Assembly: GCF_963678635.1 (NCBI RefSeq)
Contig: NC_087062.1
Span: 78,059,200-78,123,199, forward strand
Length of the DNA: 64,000 nucleotides
From: Symsagittifera roscoffensis
Lineage: Eukaryota > Xenacoelomorpha > Acoela > Convolutidae
Reading direction: 5' to 3'
The notes beneath the pieces are model-generated. The model saw only the letters and a program-made list of their open reading frames with translations, did no database searches and had not been told where the DNA came from. Numbering within the stretch: the stretch's first letter is position 1; every line of letters starts with the position of its first letter. A program made the translations under genes and the position numbers. Shown piece after piece: positions 1 to 9,830 of this stretch.

Positions 1-1050
1 TATCAGACAGAACTATTATTCAGGTCGCATGATCAGATGGGCCATCAAGGGATCGACAAAGTGTATCAGAGGATCCTGAAGCGCTTTGAGTGGCCTGGAA
101 TGAAAAAGGCATGTGAGAAATGGGTAACAGCGTGCCTGTCATGCCAACAGGTCAAGGATCCAAGGAAATTACGATTTCCTTTACAATCGATTGAGTCGTC
201 TGAATTCAACGAGGTGGAGCAGATAGATCACCAGAAGATATGCATGACAGACAGCGGTTATAACCAAGTCTTGGTCATGATAGATCACTTCACGAAGTAT
301 GCAGAGGCCGTGCCCTGCATAACTGCCCCGGCGGAAGAGACATGCGACCACCTGATCAATACGTGGATAGCAAGACATGGTTGTGCAATGACGTTTCAAT
401 CGGACAATGGAACAGCTTTCGTAGGCGAGCTTACGAAAGAGCTTATGAGACGGTCACAGGTCGCTCAGGCTCACTCCACGTCATACCACCCTCAGACGAA
501 TGGCTTAGTGGAAAGACAGAATAGGACGTTAGTGTCGATGCTGAGGGTATATTGTTCCAGGTACAAGACCGATTGGGACAGATACCTTCCACAGGTGATG
601 GGAGCTTATAATAGCACGCAACACTCCACCACTGGAGTCAGTCCACACATGATGCTGACGGGACACGAGAAGTCTTTACCCTTGACATTCTTCTACCCAG
701 AGTATGAGGGAAAGAAAACATCTCCACAGGTTTACGTAAGGGATGTGATCAGACGTCAACAGGAGTTGAACGATCTGTGCAGACGAAATACTCAGCAAGC
801 ACAGGCAAGGCAAAGGAAAAGATTCGACAAGAAAGCAGCTGGTGCAAAAGCTTACTCGGTGGGGGACTACGTATGGGTATTTCAGAACGTTATACCACCG
901 AAAGTGACAAAGAAGCTTCTAAAAAAAAATGGAGGGGACCCTTCATGATTACGGAGGTGCACCAGGAGGGACGCTTTTATAGACTGAGTACTGGCCGACC
1001 CGCCCACTACGAGAACATCAAGCCACACAATCCATCGACAGAAGACTGGT
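1..1050 (+). CDS. Ty3/gypsy-type integrase, C-terminal part of Pol (partial, frameshifted)
   Basis: Integrase inserts retroelement cDNA into host DNA. The window opens inside the HHCC zinc module: His at 28-30 and 43-45, then CLSC (C33 and C36 counting from the ATG at 37). The catalytic triad is D64 (IDHQ), D123 (SDNG) and E159 (GLVER), with exactly 35 residues between the last two, so the core is intact. Basic linker follows, then the GPY/F-type module (KWRGPF). The frame breaks near 922-935: the A run is two bases longer than in the inverted copy at about 26,910, shifting the GPY/F module into another frame. A deletion of about 170 bp at about 1,051, judged against the inverted copy, then puts translation back into the frame of the downstream macro domain. 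Pol upstream (RT, RNase H) lies outside the window. Ty3/gypsy assignment is firm; the exact clade is unknown. Confidence 0.9.
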
Positions 1051-2211
1051 GTATACGCAGAGGAAGATTGGCAGGATCCCGAACAGACAGCGGTTCCCAA
1101 GAACTTGGAACCAGATCTTCCGTTCACGATGCGGATTCGTCAGAAGGACGGGACGAGACCAAGAAAGAAATACAACCGTTACGGTGACGACTTTGTAGTA
1201 GACAAGATAGATCTGAAAAAGATAGTGGAAGAAGTGGTAGGACTAGAAAGCATAACTGTGTCACAAGACATTGACATAGTCGATGATCACAACGATGAGT
1301 GGGTTGACGACTGGTCGAAACCCGAGGTAGAATTCGACGATGAGCAACAGCAGTCATATGAACAAGACCTGACGAATCTGCATGTCTTAGAGTGGCTGAA
1401 TGAAACAACCTCGGATCCAAAGGAGACCAGCGTCACGATTCAAGACGTAGATCGTGAAAGCGCGAAATACATTAAGACCGAACGAGATAATCCTTCCTGG
1501 GCTGCCCAGGAAGGACAACTTCTCATTCCAGCTTCTAACCTTGACTTGATATCCGGTATGCGATCGACGGGGACGCCGATGGATATTTTTGTCCGGGGGG
1601 TGGGGGTAGGACTTACCCACACTGAAAAACTGATAATAAAAAAATTAAGAATAGCAAGGGAAACAGGAGAATTAGAAACAGAAACAGGCGAAGAACCTAA
1701 GAAACCTGACATAGGCAGGGTAGTTGAGTCATATTTTAACTTACCAAATGAATATTCAAGTAACATAGTACTAAAAGACAGTGATTTCATACTCACAAAC
1801 AGAACATGCGCGATAGCAATCACCGCAGACATGAGTTTTAGGACAGCGTTAGCGGCAGATTTTAAGAGAGAATACAAAAACGTGGAATTCCTTTGGAAGC
1901 AAAGACCAGGGATAGGGGGCGTAACAGCCTTACCTCCGGCGGTGCCGCAGATACCGGGAAAGTACTTATGCTTCTTGGTAACGAGGGCGACGGAGAAGCA
2001 GCACGTGGACCCAGAAAACCTAGTCTTGTCTTTGACGAGGCTGAGGGACTTCCTTGTAGAAATGGACGTGAAGGAGCTCTCGCTTCCAGTGTACGATCCA
2101 AACAGAGGAAGACTGCATCCTCGGGAATTGTACGCGCTTGTACACGTGATATTCTCTGATACGAACATACAAGTATATCTACATAAGAAATATTACTTAA
2201 GTATAGGCTGA
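1051..2211 (+). CDS. Macro-domain-like C-terminal extension of Pol
   Basis: The frame is open from about 1,051, with the first ATG at 1,105 (368 codons). The first 200 residues are acidic and low-complexity (runs such as DDEQQQ). Residues about 215-368 fit the macro (ADP-ribose-binding) fold in the TARG1/OARD1-like arrangement: a strand-helix block CAIAITADMSF then a DFKREYKN helix, a GIGGVTAL strand, KYLCFLVTRAT, a long helix with LVLSLTRLRDFL, the strand VKELSLPVYDPNRG, and a final VHVIFSDTNIQVYL. The loops that normally bind ADP-ribose are altered: the usual glycine-rich GIA loop reads RTALA, and the GCGLD loop reads YDPNRG, so catalysis is doubtful. In the inverted copy the corresponding region is joined to integrase through a longer linker, so I infer that the ancestral protein was an integrase-macro fusion, placed where many gypsy elements carry a chromodomain or Env. 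Fold assignment is by eye. Confidence 0.6.
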   Translation, partial: VYAEEDWQDPEQTAVPKNLEPDLPFTMRIRQKDGTRPRKKYNRYGDDFVVDKIDLKKIVEEVVGLESITVSQDIDIVDDHNDEWVDDWSKPEVEFDDEQQQSYEQDLTNLHVLEWLNETTSDPKETSVTIQDVDRESAKYIKTERDNPSWAAQEGQLLIPASNLDLISGMRSTGTPMDIFVRGVGVGLTHTEKLIIKKLRIARETGELETETGEEPKKPDIGRVVESYFNLPNEYSSNIVLKDSDFILTNRTCAIAITADMSFRTALAADFKREYKNVEFLWKQRPGIGGVTALPPAVPQIPGKYLCFLVTRATEKQHVDPENLVLSLTRLRDFLVEMDVKELSLPVYDPNRGRLHPRELYALVHVIFSDTNIQVYLHKKYYLSIG

Positions 2212-2606
2212 GTGATGTGCGAGAGGGTGTTAGGCCAAAGACTAAGTTGTGTGTAATATGTGACATGTGTGTTATGTTATGTTATGTGTTAGGTTATTAA
2301 GATCATGGGTAAGTAGGGGTTAGTGACCATGAACAATTAAATGACGATCTTGGGAATAGATCCAAAGTTTGGACTGTCCAATCTTAGGTCGAACTCCAAA
2401 ATTTTAGAAACCAATTGATTTTAATAAATTTTAGGATAAATATCTTTTTGTCTGAACTGTTTTAAGCAAATTTTAACGATATATGTTAAGGTGAAACTGA
2501 CAAGTGTGACATTCGTGATTTTTTTTCTAGATCCTGATTGATCATTTAAATTACTCACTTGAGTCAAATCATCAAATCGAATCAAATCAAACTTGGAAAG
2601 AATAGT
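2212..2606 (+). other. Non-coding spacer between Pol and ORF1
   Basis: There is no supported ORF here. The stretch includes short gttatgttat repeats near 2,270-2,290 and an AT-rich section before the ATG at 2,607. A matching spacer exists in the inverted copy (about 25,150-25,555), with the segment gaatcaaa just upstream of the ORF1 start shared. Because the downstream ORFs are separated from Pol by this 0.4-kb gap, it is a candidate internal promoter, splice acceptor or ribosome-landing region. None of these can be confirmed from sequence. Confidence 0.45.
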
Positions 2607-2816
2607 ATGGACAATTTCAACCTGGATGAATTGATGGACCTGGCAGAGGCATATGTAGGACCGATGGTAGATGCGATCTATCGTCGGCTGATCGAACGAG
2701 ACTTCGCTCGGGAGGACCCAGAGGTGGTCATGTTGCTGACCGCCCTGATCAACATCTTGGAGCACGACAACCGTGGGGACCGCCCCACGGAAGTCCTGTT
2801 GATGGCAGCATATTGA
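2607..2816 (+). CDS. Small acidic ORF1 of the giant element
   Basis: The ATG at 2,607 opens a 69-residue acidic product (starts MDNFNLDELMDLAEAYVG) that looks mainly helical. An upstream in-frame ATG exists at 2,559. I chose 2,607 because the inverted copy conserves this start (MDNFDLNEL at about 25,150) but not the upstream codons. No family is recognised. It lies in the same frame as ORF2, separated by a single TGA and nine sense codons, so it could once have been the N-terminus of ORF2 or be joined to it by stop readthrough. The inverted copy has a deletion over this junction and cannot decide. Confidence 0.5.
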   Translation: MDNFNLDELMDLAEAYVGPMVDAIYRRLIERDFAREDPEVVMLLTALINILEHDNRGDRPTEVLLMAAY

Positions 2817-2843
2817 GAAAGAGGAGTACTAGACCGCCCGAAC

Positions 2844-5800
2844 ATGAGAGTGATGAGGTGGAGAAACGGGGCTCTCTCAGGGAGTGACTTGGCGAACGAG
2901 CCTGGATTGGGAAGTTCTAGGACTTACCAACCAGGTGAGATGCCAATGGCCTCTAAGCCTAAACCTGGGTTGACGAGAATGCATCAGGAGATGAACAGCG
3001 AGGCGACCTCGTCTGGTTCACCACTGAGAGCAGCTGTGCCACCAAAAAGGGCGAAAGTAACTTAGAAGGTTCAGGCGAACCAAACCATACAAGATCTGGA
3101 CGAGATGAACGATCAGCTGAGAAGTACGAAGAAGGAGCTGGACGAGATGACCAGAAGCATGCTTCAGATGGAGGAAGATCGGGACATGTGGAGAAAGTTG
3201 TTTGAAGACTGCAACAAAAAGCAGGGTCAAGAGATCGAACGCTTAAGGCAGGAATACAAAGAGCGATCGGAGCAGGTGGCGTTGACAACGGCCGTGGAGA
3301 AAGTGATACCTGCAAGGGATATTCCTCGTGGGCAGTCCCCGATGGAGCTCTTGACACCTCGAGAAATGAGTCAAACAACGGAGACACGGCTTCCAGCAGA
3401 GACGAATCGAGTAACAATCCCGGATCCTAGTGACACCTTGGGTGATCCCGTCGTAGAACGGACAGTGAGGAGGCTGATAGAGACAGCTGGACGACTGGTC
3501 GCTAACAAGAATGCGCCAGGTTCCGGGGTGACTGCACCCTATGGAACGATTGACGATACGGGCAGAGTACAACTCTCCCAGACCGTGATCAGGCAAGGAA
3601 TAAGTAACGTGAAACCACTCATGGGGAGCTCGAGAATCCCAGAGAGGAAAGTACGAAAGATGCCAGCGAAGAAAGTGTCTCGTGTAATAGATGTGCAGAA
3701 AAATAATCAATTGAAGTATAATTTCACGGGAGTTCCGGAGACAGATCCGAGGGCCTGCTTCAATCGAGCTACCTGGAGCCCGGCTGTGAACCTGCAGCAA
3801 CCACCACTCGGGACATCTCACCTGATATTGGGAGACAGCTTAGTCAGAGTGCTGTCGAATTTGAGGACCTCGTGGGTCACCACGGTGATGGCCTTTGGAG
3901 GCGCGACGATAGCCCAATTATATCGGATGGTGGAACTGATGAATCCAGGGAAGATTCCCAATGTGATGATCTTAGTTGGGACGAATGACATCTCCAGAGG
4001 ATCAGACGAGCAGGAAGCACTGTGGGAGTCGATGATGGTGTGTTTGTTCACTACTCTCTGGCAGAAGTTCAGTTGCGCGGTACTGGCCGTTTGCACTGTG
4101 CCAATGAACGCGAGAAGCCTGACAGCATCAGGAAGGAGGCACAACGAGGGAGTCATAAGATGGAACAACATCTTGAGGAACCTAGCAAATCGAAATGCCG
4201 GAAGGATGATCCTCATGGACATTGAGCATGAGTTGAGAGCCATGGATCAGGCCAGACTGACCACGGATGGCATCCACTTCGACAGTATCGAAGGACAAGC
4301 TTGGTTGAATCGAATCTTCCAAGAACGGTTGGAGGAGCTGGAAGCAGAACTCTTTGACACAGGAGTGCTGAAGGAAGAGGGAATGGTGAGTGATGCGGTG
4401 ATTACCACCTTTGTGCCTCCTAGCCTGGAGACATGCTTGGGTACGGTCCCAGCCGTCACGAATTACCGGCAACAAAGCTCCAGCGAACCAGGTCGAAGAA
4501 CAGACGTGCAGGACCGGTTGGGAGAAGCACCGATGAGGAGAACAATTCATCCTAGGAGAAGGATAGGACCTGTCAACCAACCAATCGAAGAAGTAGCAGG
4601 CACATCTAGATCGGACACTAGATCGGAGACAACGAGTACCAGTCGAGAGGAAAGACCGAGCAGAGGCTCATTGTTGTGGTCGAGATCCATACCGTCTCCT
4701 TGGCATATATACAAAGACGAACTAATGAAGCTGGACCTACAGAGAGTAAGCTTCATCGAAAATGCAAGGAGGATGCTGAATGGAGCGACGCTATCCGTCA
4801 GCAGATTGTACTCGATAACCGGCTTAGACTGGTTGATAGCCGCTAGCATAAATTTCAGCTCCACGACGGCCTTGAGATTTGCTGATTTGGAGGGACTGCC
4901 CTCTAACAACACGATGGGACCAGTGAAAGCGAGACCGTTGCAAGATGTGAGATTGAACCATGATGAGGGGAATCGTGAAGAGAGACCAGGAAGATTCCTG
5001 ACGGCGAGAGCGCCGATTGGACAACACGTGAAGATATTTAGACAGCTGACGACACCACCTGGTCATGTGAAGGAGAGAGTGTACCCAAAACTAGTGAACC
5101 AAGATGGTGATGCCCAGAGATATGGCGGATTGACAGCGATAAAGAAAGATGAGACCATCTTCGCCGCCTATGACAAAGCAGAGATGAGGAAGGCCAAAAT
5201 CATGGTAGTAGCGAATTCAGAGTTCGTGTACACCTCCAAGTCTTTGTTTTGGCCGGACGTCATAATGTTGGCCGCGGTTGACCTAGACCTATTGCAATCA
5301 GTGTCTTTGGCTATAGGGGTACAAAGGCAGACAGACACGAACCCAATTACGATTGTGTTTGCTGGCATCAATGACCATCTACACAGTAGAGGTTTTCTGA
5401 GCAGGCTCAGAGATCCTGCAACAGCAGAAAACGCAGTATGGCCAGCAATAAAAGACATCCTGGAGTCGATGGGTGAAGTGGTGGATGCGACGAAGGAGGG
5501 GTCATTCAATAAAGTGGCGTTGAGAGTAGTATTCGCGTTGTCTCCGGGATATGCACATCTCCCGGATGGACTGAAGTTTGTGTATGCAATGGTAGCCTTA
5601 CTTTCGGAAGGAAAATATGATGTGATCATATCGGACCCGAATCGCATGATAGAAATGGAGAACCTGAGGCCACTTAAGGCTGAACTGCCTGCAGTATGGT
5701 CAGATATCTCAAACGCGATGAGAGGATTCAAGGACCACGCGCTACACATGTTAGTGTTGGACGAAGTGCTGGGGTTGGAACTGTCCAACTTCAGTCGGCA

Positions 5801-7196
5801 ACTCAAACTGAAACCGGGAGTAGACGACGACCATCGAGTGATCACGGCAATGTCCAACGACTTATGGTTCCGAGCAATGGAAGTGGCAAGTGAAGACACA
5901 AGAAGAAAAAATTCCCTAGAGACGAGAGCTCATCTGGAGGCGATGGTTCTGAGAACCAAGCCGGAAGCCAACCAGTGGCTACACCTGAATCCTAGAGTAG
6001 CGGCATTGGGTGCAGATGCTTTTCAGCAAGGCCCCGTAATGATCACGAAGATACATGCCTACTTGTTGAAGGAGGTGAACCTGGCGGAAAATGCCGGAGA
6101 AAAGACCGCTGAGTTTGTGAACAGAATGTGTCAGATTGCTCTGGAAACCTTCTTGACTCAGGAAGTGAAGGGACAGGAGGGATTTGAAAGGACAGACAGC
6201 ATGCTAGAAGGGTTGGGAGCCGGATGGACCGCGTCCTTCTTGGCAAAAGTTTACCCGAAAGTCTCGCACTATTTGATAAAAGAATTCCTTCAAGCAGTAG
6301 TGAGAGTATCGATAGTGGAATTAATAGCCTTGTTCGTGACATTCGGAGCGGAGAGTTTCGTGAAAGGACCGGCGATACTGCTAACGGATGGATTACAGAA
6401 CCTGCGACTAGATGGACTTCTGACATTGATCGCAATAACCCACGGAAACTTGGGAGGACTAATGAAACTGGCACGTTGTCCAGAGCAGATGAAAGAGAGA
6501 GTGAGGAATCTGGATATGAAGAAATCCACGGACTCGTGGAACAAAATAAGAGACCTGAGACACACTCTTATCCAATATCTCTTGCAGCAAAATCGCTTTG
6601 AAACCGGAGAGGACGAGACAATTGAAAGAGAGGAAGATGTTAGACGACATGTTGGAGGCATGCCGCTATTAACAGATTTGAGCTTAGCTATGAGAACCGA
6701 TCCCTTGGCGCTGATCAGAGGAGTCACGGAGTTCGTGACAGTGATCTATGGACCAGCAGTCACGTTTGCGTTCCCTGACGTTAAAGTGGAAGCATATAGG
6801 AGGTCGGTGCTGCACCTGAACCTCATATCGGCAGTAGACGGTAGTACACCGAATTGGTGTGAGCAGAACACATTGCGTGAGCTCATGAGCGAAGATCTGT
6901 TGTTTGCGAAGATATCGGAGCCAGAAATGTCGATCATCAATTTTGACGATCACTTCCGTGATCGCATGGGAGAAGTAGAAAGAGGACACATCGAGGTGTT
7001 TCCAAAGCTTTGGAATCTGAGCCCCTATGACAAAACGAATGGTGAAATAACCAGAGTGCCTCGTCTCACTGCAGCATACCACAAGGTGAGAGAAGAAACG
7101 AAGGACTGGGGCGATTACAAGAAGCTACCGGAGGCAATCCCTGATCACGGCAATGTCCAACGACTTATGGTTCCGAGCAATGGAAGTGGCAAGTGA
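2844..7196 (+). CDS. ORF2 with coiled coil and SGNH/GDSL hydrolase domain (5' part; one in-frame TAG, frame broken by tandem duplication)
   Basis: The frame starts at ATG 2,844 and is interrupted by one TAG at 3,063-3,065. The inverted copy reads through at this point, so the stop is a lesion. The long segment from ATG 3,105 has 1,363 codons. Numbering from 3,105: about 1-60 is a coiled coil rich in E, K and R. About 235-430 is an SGNH hydrolase, with LILGDSL carrying nucleophile S245, a GG block near 265, VGTND with N294, and TDGIHF with D388 and H391; all four motifs are present. A basic linker follows (about 480-530). About 690-910 is a second SGNH-like region: the GxND motif is kept (GINDH, 754-758) and a DDDH stands at 907-910, but the GDS serine block reads ANSEF (703-707). 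The rest is helical and unassigned. Esterases of this fold occur in ORF1 of CR1-type LINEs and in giant rotifer elements; their role there is unsettled. The protein ends out of frame after the duplication junction at 7,143. Confidence 0.75.
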
Positions 7197-8446
7197 AGAC
7201 ACAAGAAGAAAAAATTCCCTAGAGACGAGAGCTCATCTGGAGGCGATGGTTCTGAGAACCAAGCCGGAAGCCAACCAGTGGCTACACCTGAATCCTAGAG
7301 TAGCGGCATTGGGTGCAGATGCTTTTCAGCAAGGCCCCGTAATGATCACGAAGATACATGCCTACTTGTTGAAGGAGGTGAACCTGGCGGAAAATGCCGG
7401 AGAAAAGACCGCTGAGTTTGTGAACAGAATGTGTCAGATTGCTCTGGAAACCTTCTTGACTCAGGAAGTGAAGGGACAGGAGGGATTTGAAAGGACAGAC
7501 AGCATGCTAGAAGGGTTGGGAGCCGGATGGACCGCGTCCTTCTTGGCAAAAGTTTACCCGAAAGTCTCGCACTATTTGATAAAAGAATTCCTTCAAGCAG
7601 TAGTGAGAGTATCGATAGTGGAATTAATAGCCTTGTTCGTGACATTCGGAGCGGAGAGTTTCGTGAAAGGACCGGCGATACTGCTAACGGATGGATTACA
7701 GAACCTGCGACTAGATGGACTTCTGACATTGATCGCAATAACCCACGGAAACTTGGGAGGACTAATGAAACTGGCACGTTGTCCAGAGCAGATGAAAGAG
7801 AGAGTGAGGAATCTGGATATGAAGAAATCCACGGACTCGTGGAACAAAATCAGAGACCTGAGACACACTCTTATCCAATATCTCTTGCAGCAAAATCGCT
7901 TTGAAACCGGAGAGGACGAGACAATTGAAAGAGAGGAAGATGTTAGACGACATGTTGGAGGCATGCCGCTATTAACAGATTTGAGCTTAGCTATGAGAAC
8001 CGATCCCTTGGCGCTGATCAGAGGAGTCACGGAGTTCGTGACAGTGATCTATGGACCAGCAGTCACGTTTGCGTTCCCTGACGTTAAAGTGGAAGCATAT
8101 AGGAGGTCGGTGCTGCACCTGAACCTCATATCGGCAGTAGACGGTAGTACACCGAATTGGTGTGAGCAGAACACATTGCGTGAGCTCATGAGCGAAGATC
8201 TGTTGTTTGCGAAGATATCGGAGCCAGAAATGTCGATCATCAATTTTGACGATCACTTCCGTGATCGCATGGGAGAAGTAGAAAGAGGACACATCGAGGT
8301 GTTTCCAAAGCTTTGGAATCTGAGACCCTATGACAAAACGAATGGTGAAATAACCAGAGTGCCTCGTCTCACTGCAGCATACCACAAGGTGAGAGAAGAA
8401 ACGAAGGACTGGGGCGATTACAAGAAGCTACCGGAGGCAATCCCTG
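5841..8446 (+). repeat. Near-perfect 1,303-bp tandem duplication inside ORF2
   Basis: Unit 1 is 5,841-7,143 and unit 2 is 7,144-8,446. Reading both units through, I find only two mismatches (an A/C at 6,547 versus 7,850, and a C/A at 7,023 versus 8,326). The junction shares the three bases tga with both parental edges, typical of a microhomology-mediated duplication. The length is not a multiple of three, so it converts one continuous ORF2 into two overlapping frames. The second unit runs on in frame into the true ORF2 C-terminus. Confidence 0.95.
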
Positions 8447-9819
8447 AATTCCCTCTAATAAGAAGGATGTTGCTCGGAGCAGTCTCCGTGGTACAAACTC
8501 CTAGGTTGAGAGCACTCGAAACCAATGAAAGGAGAATAGGGAATTTCGTGGGAACGATGGATCCATACTTCGTAGGGAGAAACGCCGCAGTGTTACAGTA
8601 CACACGATTTGCATACACGGATCAAACGACGAGAAGGCGAATAAGCAACGCCGCTACTCCCAAGCCTGGAAGATTTGATGGGGAATGGAAAGGACTAGGC
8701 TTAGCTCCGATGAGAATGAGAGGCAGGACAGAATTGCCTGAAGCCTCATTAATCATGACCAGTGTGAAAAAGGAGATGAAAGTGGGCGGAATATTGCAGA
8801 CGAGAACCTTCCTAGCACCCTTCGGCTGCGAAGAAATCAAAGTGGTCCATGGAGAAGAGGAAGATAAATCGGCCGGTACATTGCTCATACCGAGATTCCA
8901 GGAAGAAGCCGACAATGACGAACAAGGACCATCGAGCTCGAACAAGGATAAGTCAGAAGGAGATGGCGGACAGGGTGGAAGCCGTCAGACTGTAGAACCC
9001 ATGCAACAAGATCAAGCTGGTGGGGAAGACGACAGGGCATCGACAGGAGGAACGTCCAGCCTGGATTTCAATATCTTCAGTGATCTTGAGAATAATGCAG
9101 ACACGTTGGAAACGACTGAGCCAGCGGATGAAGGCATCTCGACACTGGAGCCTCCGTCAGCCTTTGAGGAAATGAAACGGAATTTGCCGGAGAGCAGCTC
9201 TCCTGGCAATTCAAGAAATAACGACCCGAGAATCCTCATGGAATCACCTCGGAGGAGAAGAATAGAGGCCTCAGCCAGAGTACCTTTCTTGGGAACGCTG
9301 TCCGAAGAAGAATGGGAAGTACATCACCGAGACCACGAGAGTAGGACGGGATGTAAGCTGGACAGAGTGGCGTTTATGAAAGAAGTCTGGACCGTGATTC
9401 AGAGCTATGGGACCCAGTCCATCCTCAAAACAGGTCTCAATCAACCCTTGATGAGAGAAGTACTTGACAAGCTTGATGAGTGTGAAGGGAGACTGCGTGA
9501 GTTATTGATCGACTCAGCCACTGATGAGAGTGAAGTGAATTCTCCCATCAAGATGACACCGCAGGACGATGAAGGAGAGGTAGTGTACCTGTCAAGAACC
9601 AGGAGAGGGACGATGCGATCGAAAATGGTGATTGATAAAATCAATGCGATGAAAATGAAGTTAGGCAGCAGAGTGATGCCGAGGAGAATTGGGAAGACGA
9701 AAGTGGATTCAGAAATATCGATGAAAGCTGGTAACTCAGCGAAAAGAAAACGAGTCGAGGAAGTCATGGTTTTGGGGCAAGGTGATTATCAATTGTCTGG
9801 CACACAGATAGAGTATTAA
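7153..9819 (+). CDS. ORF2, second half (C-terminal part after the duplication)
   Basis: This is an 888-codon frame. Its first 430 or so codons repeat the end of the preceding frame because of the tandem duplication, and the remainder is unique. Without the duplication, ORF2 would be a single protein of about 1,900 residues from 2,844 to 9,819. The unique part has a helical region, then an acidic, serine-rich disordered stretch (about residues 590-720), then a basic C-terminus rich in K and R with SAKRKRVEEV, which resembles a nuclear localisation signal. No catalytic family is recognised in this half. The ATG at 7,153 is simply the first in frame and is unlikely to be a natural start. It ends 11 bp before the ORF3 ATG. 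The inverted copy lacks most of this region. Confidence 0.7.
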   Translation: MSNDLWFRAMEVASEDTRRKNSLETRAHLEAMVLRTKPEANQWLHLNPRVAALGADAFQQGPVMITKIHAYLLKEVNLAENAGEKTAEFVNRMCQIALETFLTQEVKGQEGFERTDSMLEGLGAGWTASFLAKVYPKVSHYLIKEFLQAVVRVSIVELIALFVTFGAESFVKGPAILLTDGLQNLRLDGLLTLIAITHGNLGGLMKLARCPEQMKERVRNLDMKKSTDSWNKIRDLRHTLIQYLLQQNRFETGEDETIEREEDVRRHVGGMPLLTDLSLAMRTDPLALIRGVTEFVTVIYGPAVTFAFPDVKVEAYRRSVLHLNLISAVDGSTPNWCEQNTLRELMSEDLLFAKISEPEMSIINFDDHFRDRMGEVERGHIEVFPKLWNLRPYDKTNGEITRVPRLTAAYHKVREETKDWGDYKKLPEAIPEFPLIRRMLLGAVSVVQTPRLRALETNERRIGNFVGTMDPYFVGRNAAVLQYTRFAYTDQTTRRRISNAATPKPGRFDGEWKGLGLAPMRMRGRTELPEASLIMTSVKKEMKVGGILQTRTFLAPFGCEEIKVVHGEEEDKSAGTLLIPRFQEEADNDEQGPSSSNKDKSEGDGGQGGSRQTVEPMQQDQAGGEDDRASTGGTSSLDFNIFSDLENNADTLETTEPADEGISTLEPPSAFEEMKRNLPESSSPGNSRNNDPRILMESPRRRRIEASARVPFLGTLSEEEWEVHHRDHESRTGCKLDRVAFMKEVWTVIQSYGTQSILKTGLNQPLMREVLDKLDECEGRLRELLIDSATDESEVNSPIKMTPQDDEGEVVYLSRTRRGTMRSKMVIDKINAMKMKLGSRVMPRRIGKTKVDSEISMKAGNSAKRKRVEEVMVLGQGDYQLSGTQIEY

Positions 9820-9830
9820 CTGATATAGCG

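Noticed and set aside
6224-6601. Alternative-frame ORF inside ORF2, repeated at 7,527-7,904
   Set aside because: It recurs only because the tandem duplication copies everything; it has no independent support.
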